NCBI GenBank assembly: GCA_037179335.1
Contig: JAKZHN010000032.1
Coordinates: 62,001-126,000 of the forward strand
Direction: 5' to 3'
From: Cyclaneusma minus
Lineage: Eukaryota; Ascomycota; Leotiomycetes; Marthamycetales; Marthamycetaceae
Length of the DNA stretch: 64,000 bases
The notes under the pieces were generated by a model. It saw only the letters and a list, made by a program, of their open reading frames with translations, searched no databases and was not told the origin of the DNA. Shown here piece after piece: positions 20,304-31,661 of this stretch; the stretch's first letter is position 1; every line of letters starts with the position of its first letter. A program made the translations under genes and the position numbers.

Positions 20304-23300
20304 CTACTCCCTCTGATCTTTGTTGAGTAGCAGCTCCGCTACCAGCTGCACTTGCGGGTATTCCGGATGTACCATAGCTAGCTTGAGGGTTCTCTGCTCT
20401 ATCCCTATCGCTGCCTGAGCTTGTGGAGGGGCCGGTCCGCTGACAGGTACGCCGTAATCCAGGCATCTGATATCACGGCCGGCGATAACCTGCCGCAGTC
20501 GACCATTTTCGGCATTCCTCACCTCGACGAAATCGCTGTCGAAGAGCACCAGGAACTTCCCATACATGGCCGCGCTCTTCGCCTTGCCCACAAACTCCAG
20601 AACGACGGACCGCGACACGTCACCATGTTTGTCGATGTACACGGCACACGTTTCATAGCAGAGCAAGTACTCCTGATCGTTTAAGCGGAACATTCCGAGC
20701 GGTTTCTGAGCCGCGATTCGAGCTGCGATAGAGGCGGCCGCAGGGTTCTTCAAGTCAGGAACTGACATGGGAACCTTTTTGTCCAAGGTCAGAAGTTCGA
20801 AGCCTCGCGGCGTGGAAATTGCGATGGAGGAGTGGAAGAGATTGATCGTGAAACAGTCCGTGGGTATATAGAAGTCGTCAAATTCGCGGAAGAACTCGGT
20901 CTGTCCACTCTTCCGCATACCAAATACACGATTCCGCTGTTTGTCAGACGACTTCTGGAAGACAGGCTCAAGCACCTTGAAGACGCTATGTAAGCCATCC
21001 TTTTTCTTGTAGAAGACCAAAATGCGGTCTTTCATACGTGCTGTGGCGAAAAAGTTGACGTCCTTGCTACCCGAGAGTTTCTGGGGCGCACGGCGAGTGG
21101 AGTCATTGGAAAGCGACGAGGTTACGGGTACGACGACGTCGAGAGGGTACGCGATCAGAGCTCTGTCGGAAATTACGAGACAGAGGGAAAACTCCTCAAG
21201 GATGCTTATTTGAGTGACACGCGGCGTAACCATTGCCTGTTGTGCTGCAATTAGTGGTATTTCTAGATTAAGTGTCAAGGGAAATTGAAGACTCACTCTA
21301 GTCCAGCCTCGGGTGTCGTTCACTTCTGCAGTATATACCGCATAGTCTGTACCGATTGCGATCATGGACTTGTTGTTCCATGTGAACGCCGCAGCACAGT
21401 TAACTTGAGCTCTGCACACGGGATTTTGGCGAACTGCTCCATATTGGCTCTCAACCTCCCGGACAGCCCGGTCCAAAGGAGTACCTGGGATAGGATCGCT
21501 ATTAGTTCGACTGCCATTCGTGAGTCCGTCGTAAGCAAATGCGGTGTCGGCCAAAACACGCAATCGAAAGGGCTCGGCGTTTTGCTCATGCAAAGCTCGA
21601 GCATGCTTTGTCTTGGCCTCAATGATCTTATCGCACCAATCCTGTCTATTTTGAGCTGTGGGTGCGTAGAGAGTGTACACCTCAGTTTTGCCAAGATGTT
21701 TTATCCTGAAGGGATACATAATCTTGGCATCTGCGTCAAGATTGGTGGGCCCAGCGATGTTTCGGCCTGAAGATGTTGAGGCTACCGAGGTGTTTGTATT
21801 GGTATGCTCCAGGGGAAATGGTCGATCGCTGGAGGCTCTGCCGATAGTACTAGCTGTGTCGGAGGTCGCCGCAACCTGCCTGGTCACAGCTATACCTTTC
21901 ATGGTGGACTTGACCACAGGGTCGTCGTTTGAGCTTTCAAGAACCAACAGTTGCATCGGTATTGGCTGGGCTAGAGTAAGTACTTGTATGCCAAGGAAGC
22001 TGATAGAATATTGCGGGACTCACTAGTTTGGAGACGTCGTAAACTTCCTTCTTTCTGGCACCATTGATATCTCGCTGGAGTACAGTCTTCGCCAGGACCA
22101 GGTAATTGTCAAAAAGGAGGGCGTGAGTCTCGAGCCACTGAAAGCGGTTGGTACCTGGGCGTTGGAGGTCGCCTTTGAAGAGAAGCTCTCGCCCCAGATG
22201 ATCCAGATTGAGCTCCACTCGCTCCATACCAGGCCTCAAAAAGAGCTTCTGACCTAACTCTTGCATTTCGACCTTCTTCTGCATCTCGTCAACTTTAGCA
22301 TCACACTCCATGGTGACCTTCTTGATCTCCTCAATTGCCGTAGCTAGATTCGTCTTCTCTTCCGATTCATGGGGCATGTGTTTGAGCACAGTATCTAAAA
22401 GCAAGCCATACCGCTGGAGTCGTGTAATAGGGGCTTTCAGATAGGTGTTCCAGTCGAGACGCTTTGACAGTGTGTTTTCGCGAGCCTTGTTCAGGAAATC
22501 TTGAAAGAGGATGTTTCTGTCGGCTTCCTTGCGAATGAGAAATTGCGCGTTTGGAAAGCCGGCCGCATAATCGATATAAGGCTGCTTTGCTCTTCTGATC
22601 CAATCCCTAAATATATCACTGAACCCTTTGATCCATGGCCCTTCCATCTTTTGTCGATATTTGAGCATTGTGAGCAAATAATCTTTGTTGACCTTGTGGA
22701 TCATATCTGCTTTGCCGAACACCGAAGAGACGAACCTGGATACCTTCTGGGGAGAAATGATAGGCGGCTGCGTCTTGATCAGACTATCGCGATACAGGAC
22801 CAGTAGGACATTCAGTTGGTCCATGTATGTGTCTTCTGATTGCACAATCTCATGAAGATTGTTCTGACGCTCAATCTCTTTCTTGTTCGAGCTCCTGACT
22901 TCCTCGAGCTTCTCTGCGGTTATTTGCCAGTACGTCGCCCAGTCTTGGGCTTTCCGGGCAGGTTCAAGCGCTTGTGCGTCGAGATCGAGCTTTCTGGCGG
23001 TTCTAGTACAATGGTGCGAGTAACACTGGCCCAAGCTTTCAGATTCACCAAGTGCATGGAGTCGAGGGGCATAGCATCCTGAGCCTGTCAGCTGCCACAT
23101 CACACCCGAGACAGATCCCTGGCCAAATTTGACCCACTCCTCGTCCCGTACTAAGACACCTGCATCAAACATTTCCCGAACGATCAGAGCACTCAAGGCC
23201 TCTGCATCTGCAATGTTCATATTGGGTACCTTGGTCGTGAACAGAGCAACAAGGCCGTCGAATATTGTCTTCTCCCGGAGATCAGTCTCGCCCTCGCCTG

Positions 23301-25647
23301 TATCACCACCAGCCATCTCTTTCAACCAAGCAGCCACTTGACTAAGAGCCCAAGGTTCTTTGCATCGCCTGACGTCGTCTGCTGTCAGTTTTTCGGGGTT
23401 GAATTTCCTTCGCCGCCCGGCTGGAAGTGTGGGAAGGTCAAGAGTTACGGAAGACTGGGAAGCGGAAGTGTCGTAATTATCGAGAGCACCAGATCGCAGC
23501 ATTTGTTGTCTATAAAGCTTTTGCCTTGCTTGTCGCTCCTCGGCATCTGTCTTTGATCGTACAGGAGGCACAGCTTGAGGCGTATTAGTATGACTTGAGA
23601 GGGATGCTGATCTTGGCACAAACGGTCCACTCGGGTTAAGCATGGTTTGCGGGGGGTACTCGGAATCTTGAGTATGGTACAGAGTAGGAGCGGTGGAATC
23701 GAAAGACCTTGCATAGTGATGTTGAAAATCTTGTGAGCTTCCCCTTGAGAGAGCGGGGCTTGCGATTTGTGGTGTCGCCTCGTCTGGTGGAGGGATAGCT
23801 GGTAAAGGCCGCTGAGCTGGCACCGTTGAACTCATTCCCGGATGATAAAACATCTCGGGAATGTCGTCCTTGAAAGGACTTTCGTTCCCAGATCTACCAC
23901 TTTCCCTGGAAGGGGCCCGGTATTGGAGGTTATATTGCTCGTCCCCGGCATCGAAGCTCAATCGGTGACCTGTTCGAGGTCTCTGCGAGCCTTCATTTCC
24001 ATATGCATCAGCGGGGGCGGACGCATTATTGGGATATTGATAGGGAGTCTCAGTAGGAACCGAATAGTCGGTCATACCACCTAGACCGGCGGGCGGATTG
24101 TATTCGTTCGACTTCCGCAGCTCATGCGGTAGCGGTAGCGGACGGCTTTGGTCGTCGATTTCACTACGATTTCCTTGGCTGGGGAACAGATTGTCGCCAT
24201 AAGACATATGAGCATCATAACCTCCGCCATAAAGACCCATGTCAATATTTGCATAATCGCTGTCACTGCTGGCGTCCTGCGTCGGCACTGGCTCCTGAGG
24301 TATGGCTGGGGAGCCGAACAACATGCCATCTTGCTCATCCGCGATGCGCATAGCTTCCAAACCGGCGGCTGCTTCAATATCGCTGTCATCGTCATCGAAT
24401 TCGTAATCCGCTTGTCTACCATTGGAATTTGTCGCCTGTGAACTGCGCCGTGGCAGATCACCCAGCTCGTTGTCGAGTAGATCCCCGTTCGATGGGCCCG
24501 AAACAGGAAGAGGGAGCGGCCGCGAGCCTGTCCTTCCGGGCATGACTGCGTTCTCGATATCTTGATAGATCCTCTCTTGTGCGATTTCTTCCGTTGACTT
24601 CTCCCCGGATGCATAATCCCAGCCCGCTTCGTTTTCTTCGTCAACCGGCGCACTCGGAAGAGGTCTTAACGTGGGATGTCTCTGCAAGCCACCGGAGCTT
24701 GGAGACATATCTGAACCAGGTGTCACACCATAGCCACTGTTTGAGTAATTAGAAGCACCCGAGTTATGTCTGGCGCTGTTCGAGAAAGACGATGATTCGT
24801 TGTAAAAATCAGGGGAGAAAGTGCCAGTTGGCATAGCATCTTGGTCAGGGTACGGCAAAGAGGCACTCAATTGGGGTCTTTGGTCGTTCATCGCATAACC
24901 GCCCCCATTGGCAGAGAAGTGGCTAGATTGCGTGGGGCTATATGGCGACGGGCGAGGCGGCAGCGGAGCTGACCCAGCAGGAGCATATGGATTCTGATGT
25001 GTCGGTTGGTCGTATGCGGCATGCGATGGAGACCTTGCAGGCAGCTGGGGAGAGGTGGTATACTGTGCGGGGGTCCAAAAGACTGGGGATTGCGGCACCT
25101 GGGGCAACCCATAGCCGTACGATGAGGAAGTCGACGGTCTCTGCGGAGACTGCGGCGGGTAGGCAGCAGGGTTATAAGGCTGGTGGGCTCCATACGCTGC
25201 GGCACTGTTGTACGTACTGACCTGCTGTAAAGTTTGAGGCTGGGTCACGGAGTTGGTTCGAGCGAATTGTTGCGGATTATAGGCGGACTGGAGCGGCGTA
25301 GTAACCTGGGAAGTATCTGGGACGGGCTGATATTGGTGCTGATAGCCTGCAAAGGCCGAACTATTGCTGCTGAAGTAAGGACGACTTGAAGGAAGGGGTG
25401 CCTGTGTGCTGTGATTCCCGCTCATGAATAGCTCATCCGGCGGAGCAGGGGAATAGCCTCCACCGGTCGAGCCCCGGGCGGGAGAGGCTCCTGGCCGGCC
25501 ATCGCGGTGGAAGAGGGAGGCATCGTCGCCATTATCGAAGCTCGTCTGCCGTCGCAAAGAGTGGTTCGAGTTCGTGGAGGCCTGGTCGCCGTACTGCGCC
25601 GGTGGAATATATCCATATCGGCGGGAATTGTTCTGGTGGAATGACAT
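20304..25647 (-). CDS. ROM2: Rho1 guanine nucleotide exchange factor, Rom2 type
   Basis: Activator of the Rho1 GTPase in the cell-wall integrity pathway, acting at the plasma membrane at growth sites. Exons 22024-25647, 21297-21965 and 20304-21236 (1741 aa), introns of 58 and 60 nt, in phase. The first 750 residues are low complexity, rich in Gln, Pro, Ser, Tyr and Gly. A DEP domain lies at about 755-865. A DH (RhoGEF) domain runs from about 929 (QSEDTYMDQLNVLL) to 1115. It contains APITRLQRYGLLLD, the conserved helix contacting the GTPase. A split PH domain spans about 1150-1300. A citron homology (CNH) domain follows to the C-terminus, from about 1370 (WNNKSMIAIGTDYAVY). DEP-DH-PH-CNH order identifies Rom1/Rom2 rather than Tus1. 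The disordered N-terminus is unusually long. Confidence 0.95.
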
Positions 25648-26636
25648 CTTGATCGCGTGGGAAAGGATCGAGGTCCAACTTGTCTATGCGCAAAGGCAGA
25701 CAGAGGAGTGGGATGGGCAATGTCAAAGGCTTCGCACCAACAACGCCATGCGCGAGAGGGTATTCGGCAGAGAGACAAGGCGCATTGGGTTCGGCAGAGG
25801 CAAGGCGCATATAGCACAAAAGCGAGCGTGGTGGTGTAGTGCAGATGACTGGCGACAGGAATAGTGTACGGCTCAAGAATAATGGAAGGCGACTCGAGGT
25901 TGGCCGGATCAATGTTTCGGGCGAGTTACGAGTATGGGCGATCGAAGGAATCCCAGATGTGGCAGCCAGCCGGGGAGTAAGAGGCGGCGGCGGAGAATGT
26001 GTATAACGGTGAGGCTGAGGAAGTGGCCCAGATTCCTTCGTTCGTCCTTCCGCTGCCCCTTTGACAGCAGTGCGGCTTTCTTGTCACTTGTCACCTCGAG
26101 GTATGACACGCTTTGGGTGTTCGCAGGCAGACACGAAATATCCCAGTTATTTGGGGCATACACCGATTTTCATTGGGAATATCTCTACTTATGTGGACCT
26201 TTTCTCCTTGCAGTTCTCCTGATCATTTGGCCTTCTCCTCATCACTTGGATTTCTTTCAAGTATCTATTTCTTGTTAGGAATTACACCACTCAGTCTACA
26301 CCAATGCGTTGTCTCCAACAACTGAATCGACCAAACAAGGCCATTGTTCAGTGACCTCATGACCTGCAAAAGCTGGCTGTGGCTGTAATGGCTTCTCAAC
26401 TTGTCGTCTTTCTCAGATTCCCATTATTTCACTTGACATAGCGTCCTCTAAATCGTACCTGCTTCTTCGCTCATCATTCCCGTGCGTGGGCCGGACGGCT
26501 TTGATATTCTCCCCGCCCGACATCAAAACCCCTCCTTCATGGCAATTGATGTCCCATTGAAGCCTTTCTATATAACCAAGTCTTGGCAACAAAACCACTG
26601 AAATTTCATCCTAATTCGTAAGCTTGCAACTCCACC
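25648..26636. promoter_or_regulatory. Divergent promoter region, ROM2 and methyltransferase
   Basis: 989 bp between opposite starts. Apart from the TATA-like site at 26569-26575 no element was recognised. Short open frames here have no protein-like character. Confidence 0.4.
26569..26575 (+). promoter_or_regulatory. TATA-box-like element of the methyltransferase gene
   Basis: TATATAA 62 bp before the predicted start codon, in the context CTTTCTATATAACC. Spacing would fit a short 5' leader. Inferred from motif and position only. Confidence 0.4.
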
Positions 26637-27758
26637 ATGTCTGCCACGCCGTCCTCCAAATCCGTCCTACCAGGCGCTGCAAACAAGGGCTTCTTCAGCG
26701 CCAGCCACTACGATACCTACCGGCCCTCCTACCCGCCGGAAGCCGTCGAGAAGCTCCTCTCCAACCTCAGCATATCGCGAGTAAAAAATGCCAAAATCGT
26801 CGACCTTGCTTGCGGTACCGGAAAGTTCACCGAGTTGCTGTTGAAGCGGGATGAAGAATTCGAGGTTGTGGCTATTGATCCGCACAAGGAGATGCGCGAA
26901 GAATTGGTGAAGAAAAAGGCGTCTGGGAAAGTGCAGGGCAATCTGAAAGTGTTGGATGGGAGTGCTACGGAGATGCCAGTCGAGGATGAGTGGGCTGATG
27001 CATGTATTGCTGCTCAGGTTGGTCGAATCCCAAGTGCTTGCCCAGTTGAACGTCTCCGAGACGCTTGGTGATCGATTGGACATGCGAAGTTCGTTCCGGC
27101 TGACAAGACTGAATCTAGGCATTTCACTGGTATGTTTTCCTGAAGTGTAAAACCACCATCGGTAGCGCCTGCTCTCTAACGCAGCAAAAGGTTCGCGACA
27201 GAAGAAGCACTCCGAGAGATCCACCGTGTCATTCGTCCTGGTGGCGCCTTCGGCATGATCTGGAACATTGAGGATTGTGAGTCGATTCCCTATTTCCCAC
27301 TCCCCAATCCCCGACGCCCAGTTAATCTCAAACCCCCAGACAACGCACCCCAGTCCTGGCCGAAAACCACGGCCTGGGAGAAAAAGATGAACGACCTGAC
27401 CTGGACCTTCGATGACACGAATCCACGCTTCAGGCACGAGAAATGGCGCCAGGCCTTCGAATCGCAGCTTGACACCACTCCTTTGCAAACCCTGAAAGAC
27501 ACCTTCACTCACCACATGCCAACCTTTTCGCTGCCCCTGGGAGAGGACAAGGTGGAGTGGACTGTTTGGTTGACCGAAGAGCAGCTATGGGATCGTTATT
27601 CCACGCTGAGCCAGATAAGTGTCTTGGACGGTGAGGACAGGGCAAAAGTTAGGGGCCAGCTGAGTGAGTTCCTCAAGAGTGACGACGTCGAGAGGAACGA
27701 GAAGGATGAGGTAGCCGTTCACGGAGTGACGTTCTTTGCTTGGACTTCAAGGATCTAA
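26637..27758 (+). CDS. SAM-dependent methyltransferase (class I, Crg1-like)
   Basis: Small-molecule methyltransferase of the methyltransferase-11 type, similar in layout to yeast Crg1; the acceptor substrate is unknown. Exons 26637-27017, 27119-27129, 27191-27276 and 27340-27758 (298 aa). The SAM-binding motif I is VDLACGTGKFTELLL; the acidic ribose contact follows in VVAIDPHKEM; motif II is in LDGSATEMP. The 11-nt second exon is needed to give the family motif AQAFHWFATEEALREI: the preceding exon ends in GCT GCT CAG, the mini-exon supplies A-F-H and part of W, and the next exon completes it. PGGAFGMIWNIED matches the post-motif strand. Without the mini-exon the frame breaks. Confidence 0.88.
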
Positions 27759-28367
27759 GAAGGCCTCCATGCCGTTGGAGGTGATTAGAGCGCTAGACAT
27801 CGTTTGGAAGTTGGAACCGGTAGAGCTGCTCTTGTTAAAGGTTAGAATGTTTATATTCCTGAATTCCCTACTTCCTAGTCAGTAATATCTGGGGATGTTT
27901 TTAATTCGCAAAGATATTCTTGATACTTTGTAATATTCCTAATCCTTCTTGATATTCCTAATCAGTAATCACGAGGAATTTTCTTCATCATTGAGAATAT
28001 TCTTGATCACTAGGGATATGATATATCCTTCACTACCGGAGATATTCGCAGTCATTCAGAGTATTCTTAATCACTGTGGATGTTCTTGATCACTGGGAAT
28101 GTCCCTAATTACTGGAGATATTCACAGTCATTGCGGATATTCCTAATCATCGAAGGGGGTTCAGACGTTCGTCACATAATTGGAGTACTTTATTTCGATT
28201 GCGGGGCGAGCTATGACTTTTGGAATAGTCATCTGTGCCCGCTACATGTACACTCGAGTATTCCTGCCGTCACCTAGTGTGTCGTTGAAACAATGCGCCA
28301 AGTAAATGCAAGAAACTCCCTTGCGTATTTCATCGACCATTTTTTGCTCTAGCCCGGGGCGGAATGT
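27759..28367. other. Convergent intergenic region filled by a repeat array
   Basis: 609 bp between the stops of the methyltransferase and GCD11. The left half is the 19-bp repeat array described separately. The rest shows nothing recognisable. Confidence 0.5.
27851..28152. repeat. 19-bp dispersed tandem repeat, about 14 units
   Basis: Degenerate tandem array. The best units are TCACTGGGAATGTCCCTAA, TTACTGGAGATATTCACAG and TCATTGCGGATATTCCTAA, each exactly 19 nt and directly adjacent. Units to the left are more diverged and a few are longer. Core GGAATATTCC or GGATATTCCT is recurrent. Confidence 0.85.
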
Positions 28368-30090
28368 CTACGAGGTGATAGGAGATAGGGTGTTACCACT
28401 GCAAGCACGTCACGTCAGTTCTAGATGCGTATAACAGTGGTAAAAGGGGTGAAACTTACGCAACGATGGTGGCCCAACCAATCAATCGCCAATGCTTCTC
28501 GATTCTCCTGCTCAAGGCGACCTTCTCTCCCTTGTTCGTGCAGGCTGGACTGGTCAGAGTCAACTTCGCTGCATCTTGTCTTACTGCCACCACCTTCGCA
28601 CCCGTGGCCGTCGATCCGATGTTAACCATCAAAACCTCGTTCTTCGCCAACTTCGCCACCTTGGCCTGCTTTCCATCGGCCGTCTTGACACCCAACAGTC
28701 TCCTGAGCAAGAAGTAGTTGACCTCAATCTCGGTGTAGATCTCAGGCAGCTTGCCCTTGAGGCCAAGCACGAATCCGACAAGACGATCGGCACGACAGAG
28801 AGTAGGATCGATGCGAGTACCAACACCAATGAGGCCTCCAGGGACAGCGTACTTGAGCTCGTTGTTCTCGGAGTTGAGCGAGACAATGCGGGAGTAGATG
28901 GGCTTGCATTGGATGTCGCCCTTTTCGTCTCTCGTCACGATACCAGGGCGGATCTCGATCTCATCGCCCAATTTGAGAACACCGTGTAAGATCGAACCTC
29001 CTGCAACACCGCCCTTCAGCTCGTCAATTTCGGCACCGGGCTTGTTCACGTCGAATGAGCGAATGATGATCATTTGCGGATCCTGCGTGAAGTCTCTTGG
29101 TGGCACGGGAATCGTATTGACAATAGCCTCGTTCACGGCATCAATGTTGAACTTCAATTGCGCGGAGATGGGAATCACTGGGGATTCGTCGGCGACGGTT
29201 CCGCGGATGAACTTCAGAATCGACTGGTAGTGAGCAGTCGCATTCTCCTCGCGCATGAGGTCGACTTTGTTTTGCAGGATGATAATGTTCTGGAGCTTCA
29301 TGATCTCGATGGCTGCCAGATGCTCGGAGGTCTGGGGCTGGGGGCAGGTCTCGTTGCCAGCGATCAGAAGAAGTGCGGCGTCCATGACGGCGGCGCCTGA
29401 CAACATAGTGCTCATGAGAATGTCGTGACCAGGGCAATCGACGAAGCTAGATTTCAGTCCACATCAGCCTACCGTCCCTCCACAAAAGGCCCTTGGACTG
29501 GGGCGGAAAGCAACTTACGAGACGTGTCTCAGCAGTCTGTAGGTTCCAGAACAGCCATCTCTCTCACAAGGCGGATCGACCTCCTTCTCGGACTTGTAAC
29601 TCCTGTAGCAGGTGGGCCTTGGGCACTCGCTGTTGTCGCACTTGTAGATCTTGGCGTTGGCGTATCCCAGCTTGATGGTGATGTTCCTCTCCAGCTCGTT
29701 CTTGAACCTGACGGTCTGGACGCCAGAGATGGCCTTGACCACAGTACTCTTTCCGTGTGCCACATGTCCGATGGTGCCGATGTTGATGGTGGCCTGCCTT
29801 GCGATAATCTCCGGGGTCAAAGGCGACAAGGTCTTCACATCCAAGTCTTTGGGCTCCGTCTGGGGAGGCAGCACGGGGCGCACGACGGCAGGGACGACGT
29901 CTTTGGGACCGGATTTGCGCATAATCGATTTCGGGATTATGGCATCGAGCTTCTCGTGCTCGGCGGGCTCGGCGACTTCATCGTCGTAATCGTTCTCATT
30001 CTGGGCGTCGAGGGTCGGGGAGCCTGGGGTGCTGCTCTCAGAGTCGGACTCAATGTCGTTCCCAAACTTGTCGCCTTTGGTGAAGGCCAT
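28368..30090 (-). CDS. GCD11: Translation initiation factor eIF2 gamma subunit
   Basis: GTP-binding subunit of eIF2, which carries initiator Met-tRNA to the 40S ribosome. Exons 29519-30090, 28460-29446 and 28368-28398 (529 aa), introns of 72 and 61 nt. GTPase motifs are clear: G1 GHVAHGKST, G3 DCPGHD (restored across the first junction), G4 NKVD and G5 SAQLK. The Cys-rich knuckle CDNSECPRPTC with PPCERDGC is typical of eIF2-gamma and absent from SelB or EF-Tu. The last exon is only 31 nt and changes the end from IVA-stop to IVAGNTLSPITS, in line with fungal orthologues that continue after IVAG. An acidic N-terminal extension of about 90 residues precedes the GTPase domain. Confidence 0.95.
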
Positions 30091-31661
30091 GATTGCGGCT
30101 TTGCTGTTGACAAGAGGGAAGTTGGGGCGACTCGGGCGCAGTATGTGCAGTGGTTTACGAAGGCGTTGATGGTGGTGGTGGGGTTGTTGTGGATTGAGTC
30201 ACCGAAATTCTTTCGCAGCGCACACGGTCCGTCGCGCGGCTGCGCTTATTTTGGCCCCTCCAATAGGATCGTCCTAGCCCGTCCTATCTAATCAGGCGCT
30301 CTTAAGTCCTGATCACTCAAGTATTTCCAGTCACTTTGGATATTCGCAGTCATTCAAAATATTCCCAGTAACTTAGAACATCTCCAATTACTCAACGTAT
30401 TTTCAATTACTCGCAATACTCCTAATAACTCAGAATATTTTCAATTACTTGAACTATTTCCAATTATTTTTAATATCCTTAGTTACCCAGAATGTTTCTA
30501 GTCGGTTAAAATGTTTCTCGTCGCTCAGAATGCTGAGAATATTCCTAGTGATTACAACTAGAGTACCAATAATCCTAGTCACTAGAAGGGAGCAAAAATA
30601 CCCAAGGGGTTTGCTAAACCGTGACTGGACTTTTGAAATCGTGGACAAGCTAGCCTAACCGGGAGATTGCCCTATCCCCTTCAGTTATTTCCAAGCATTA
30701 CAGTTGACACAATTTGTACTCGCTGTCTAAGCTCTTACATTGAATACATAAACATCGAGATTGATCAATGATCCTGCATTCAGCATTGAGGCTGCCCCCG
30801 ATATGGGGCCGCAGAGCAAATAAATATACATTTGAAGTTTCTAGTGCCCTAGAATCTAGTAAAGACGCGGCCTCCGAAGGAACAGAGAGGGACTTCAGGG
30901 AGCCGGAGAGGTGCTTGCGAAACCGAAGGGCAAGACGTTGTTATGCCCCTTATTTAAGGTGGTAGCCCGATTAGGCTTGGCTTTTCCACGAGTTCAAAAC
31001 TCTAGTCGCCATTTAGGGATTCTTTAATCAAAACGATCCAAATATATATGAACCCAAAATGGCCATGTAAGAAATGTCGCATTCACAGTCATAATCACAT
31101 GCAAGAAGACAACAGTTGTGTAATTGTGCGTTCAATTTCAGCAATCCTTCCTACGCCCTGACGAGCAGCGCAACAAAGTCGGAAAGAGGCTGAGCGCTAG
31201 TATAGGAAACCCGGGGATATCTAGATCAAGCGCACCACTCGCATTGATGGCCCGGGAGAGAGACGGTTTGCCAGAGAAGCTCTTCCGATCGCGAGCCAGT
31301 CAGTGCCGTTGAGGCTCGAGTGAACTATGCATCCAATATCAAAGACGCCTGCTTTAGGTAGACCCGACGAGCCCCTTCCGCAAAATACATCAGTGACGTG
31401 CGAACTGCGCAAAAGACTGCAACTTCATTGATGGTGGGAAATAAAGAAAAACGTGACCGATCGTGCCGCAAGATGGTGTATTCGCAAACCACTTGAAATC
31501 CGCAACCGCACTTTCTTGTGCTTTTCATACCAACTCCCCATCCCCCATCCGATGCTGCAAAGGTCCCAGCTGGCGGATCGGAATGCAAAGACATCCGACC
31601 ACGCCAGAGATCGCAAAGAGCATGTCAATAGAGTAGAGGAGAAACCGCAGATGGAATGGAT
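30091..31661. other. Intergenic region with repeat array, otherwise empty
   Basis: 1.57 kb between the GCD11 start and the 14-3-3 stop. It should contain the GCD11 promoter on the left (about 30091-30300). The array at 30308-30588 lies directly behind it. From 30600 to 31660 no gene, RNA or further repeat could be supported. Confidence 0.45.
30308..30588. repeat. 19-bp dispersed tandem repeat, about 14 units
   Basis: The most regular array in the window. Consecutive 19-nt units include TCACTTTGGATATTCGCAG, TCATTCAAAATATTCCCAG, TTACTCAACGTATTTTCAA, TTACTCGCAATACTCCTAA and TAACTCAGAATATTTTCAA. It starts about 220 bp upstream of the GCD11 start codon. Confidence 0.88.

Noticed and set aside
27851..28152. 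CRISPR-like array
   Set aside because: The repeats are directly adjacent 19-nt units without unique spacers, in a eukaryotic genome.
30955..31013. GAGTTCAAAACTC after TAGCCCGATTAGG resembling tRNA boxes
   Set aside because: The boxes are too close for a tRNA, the anticodon arm is absent and the stems pair mainly through wobble.
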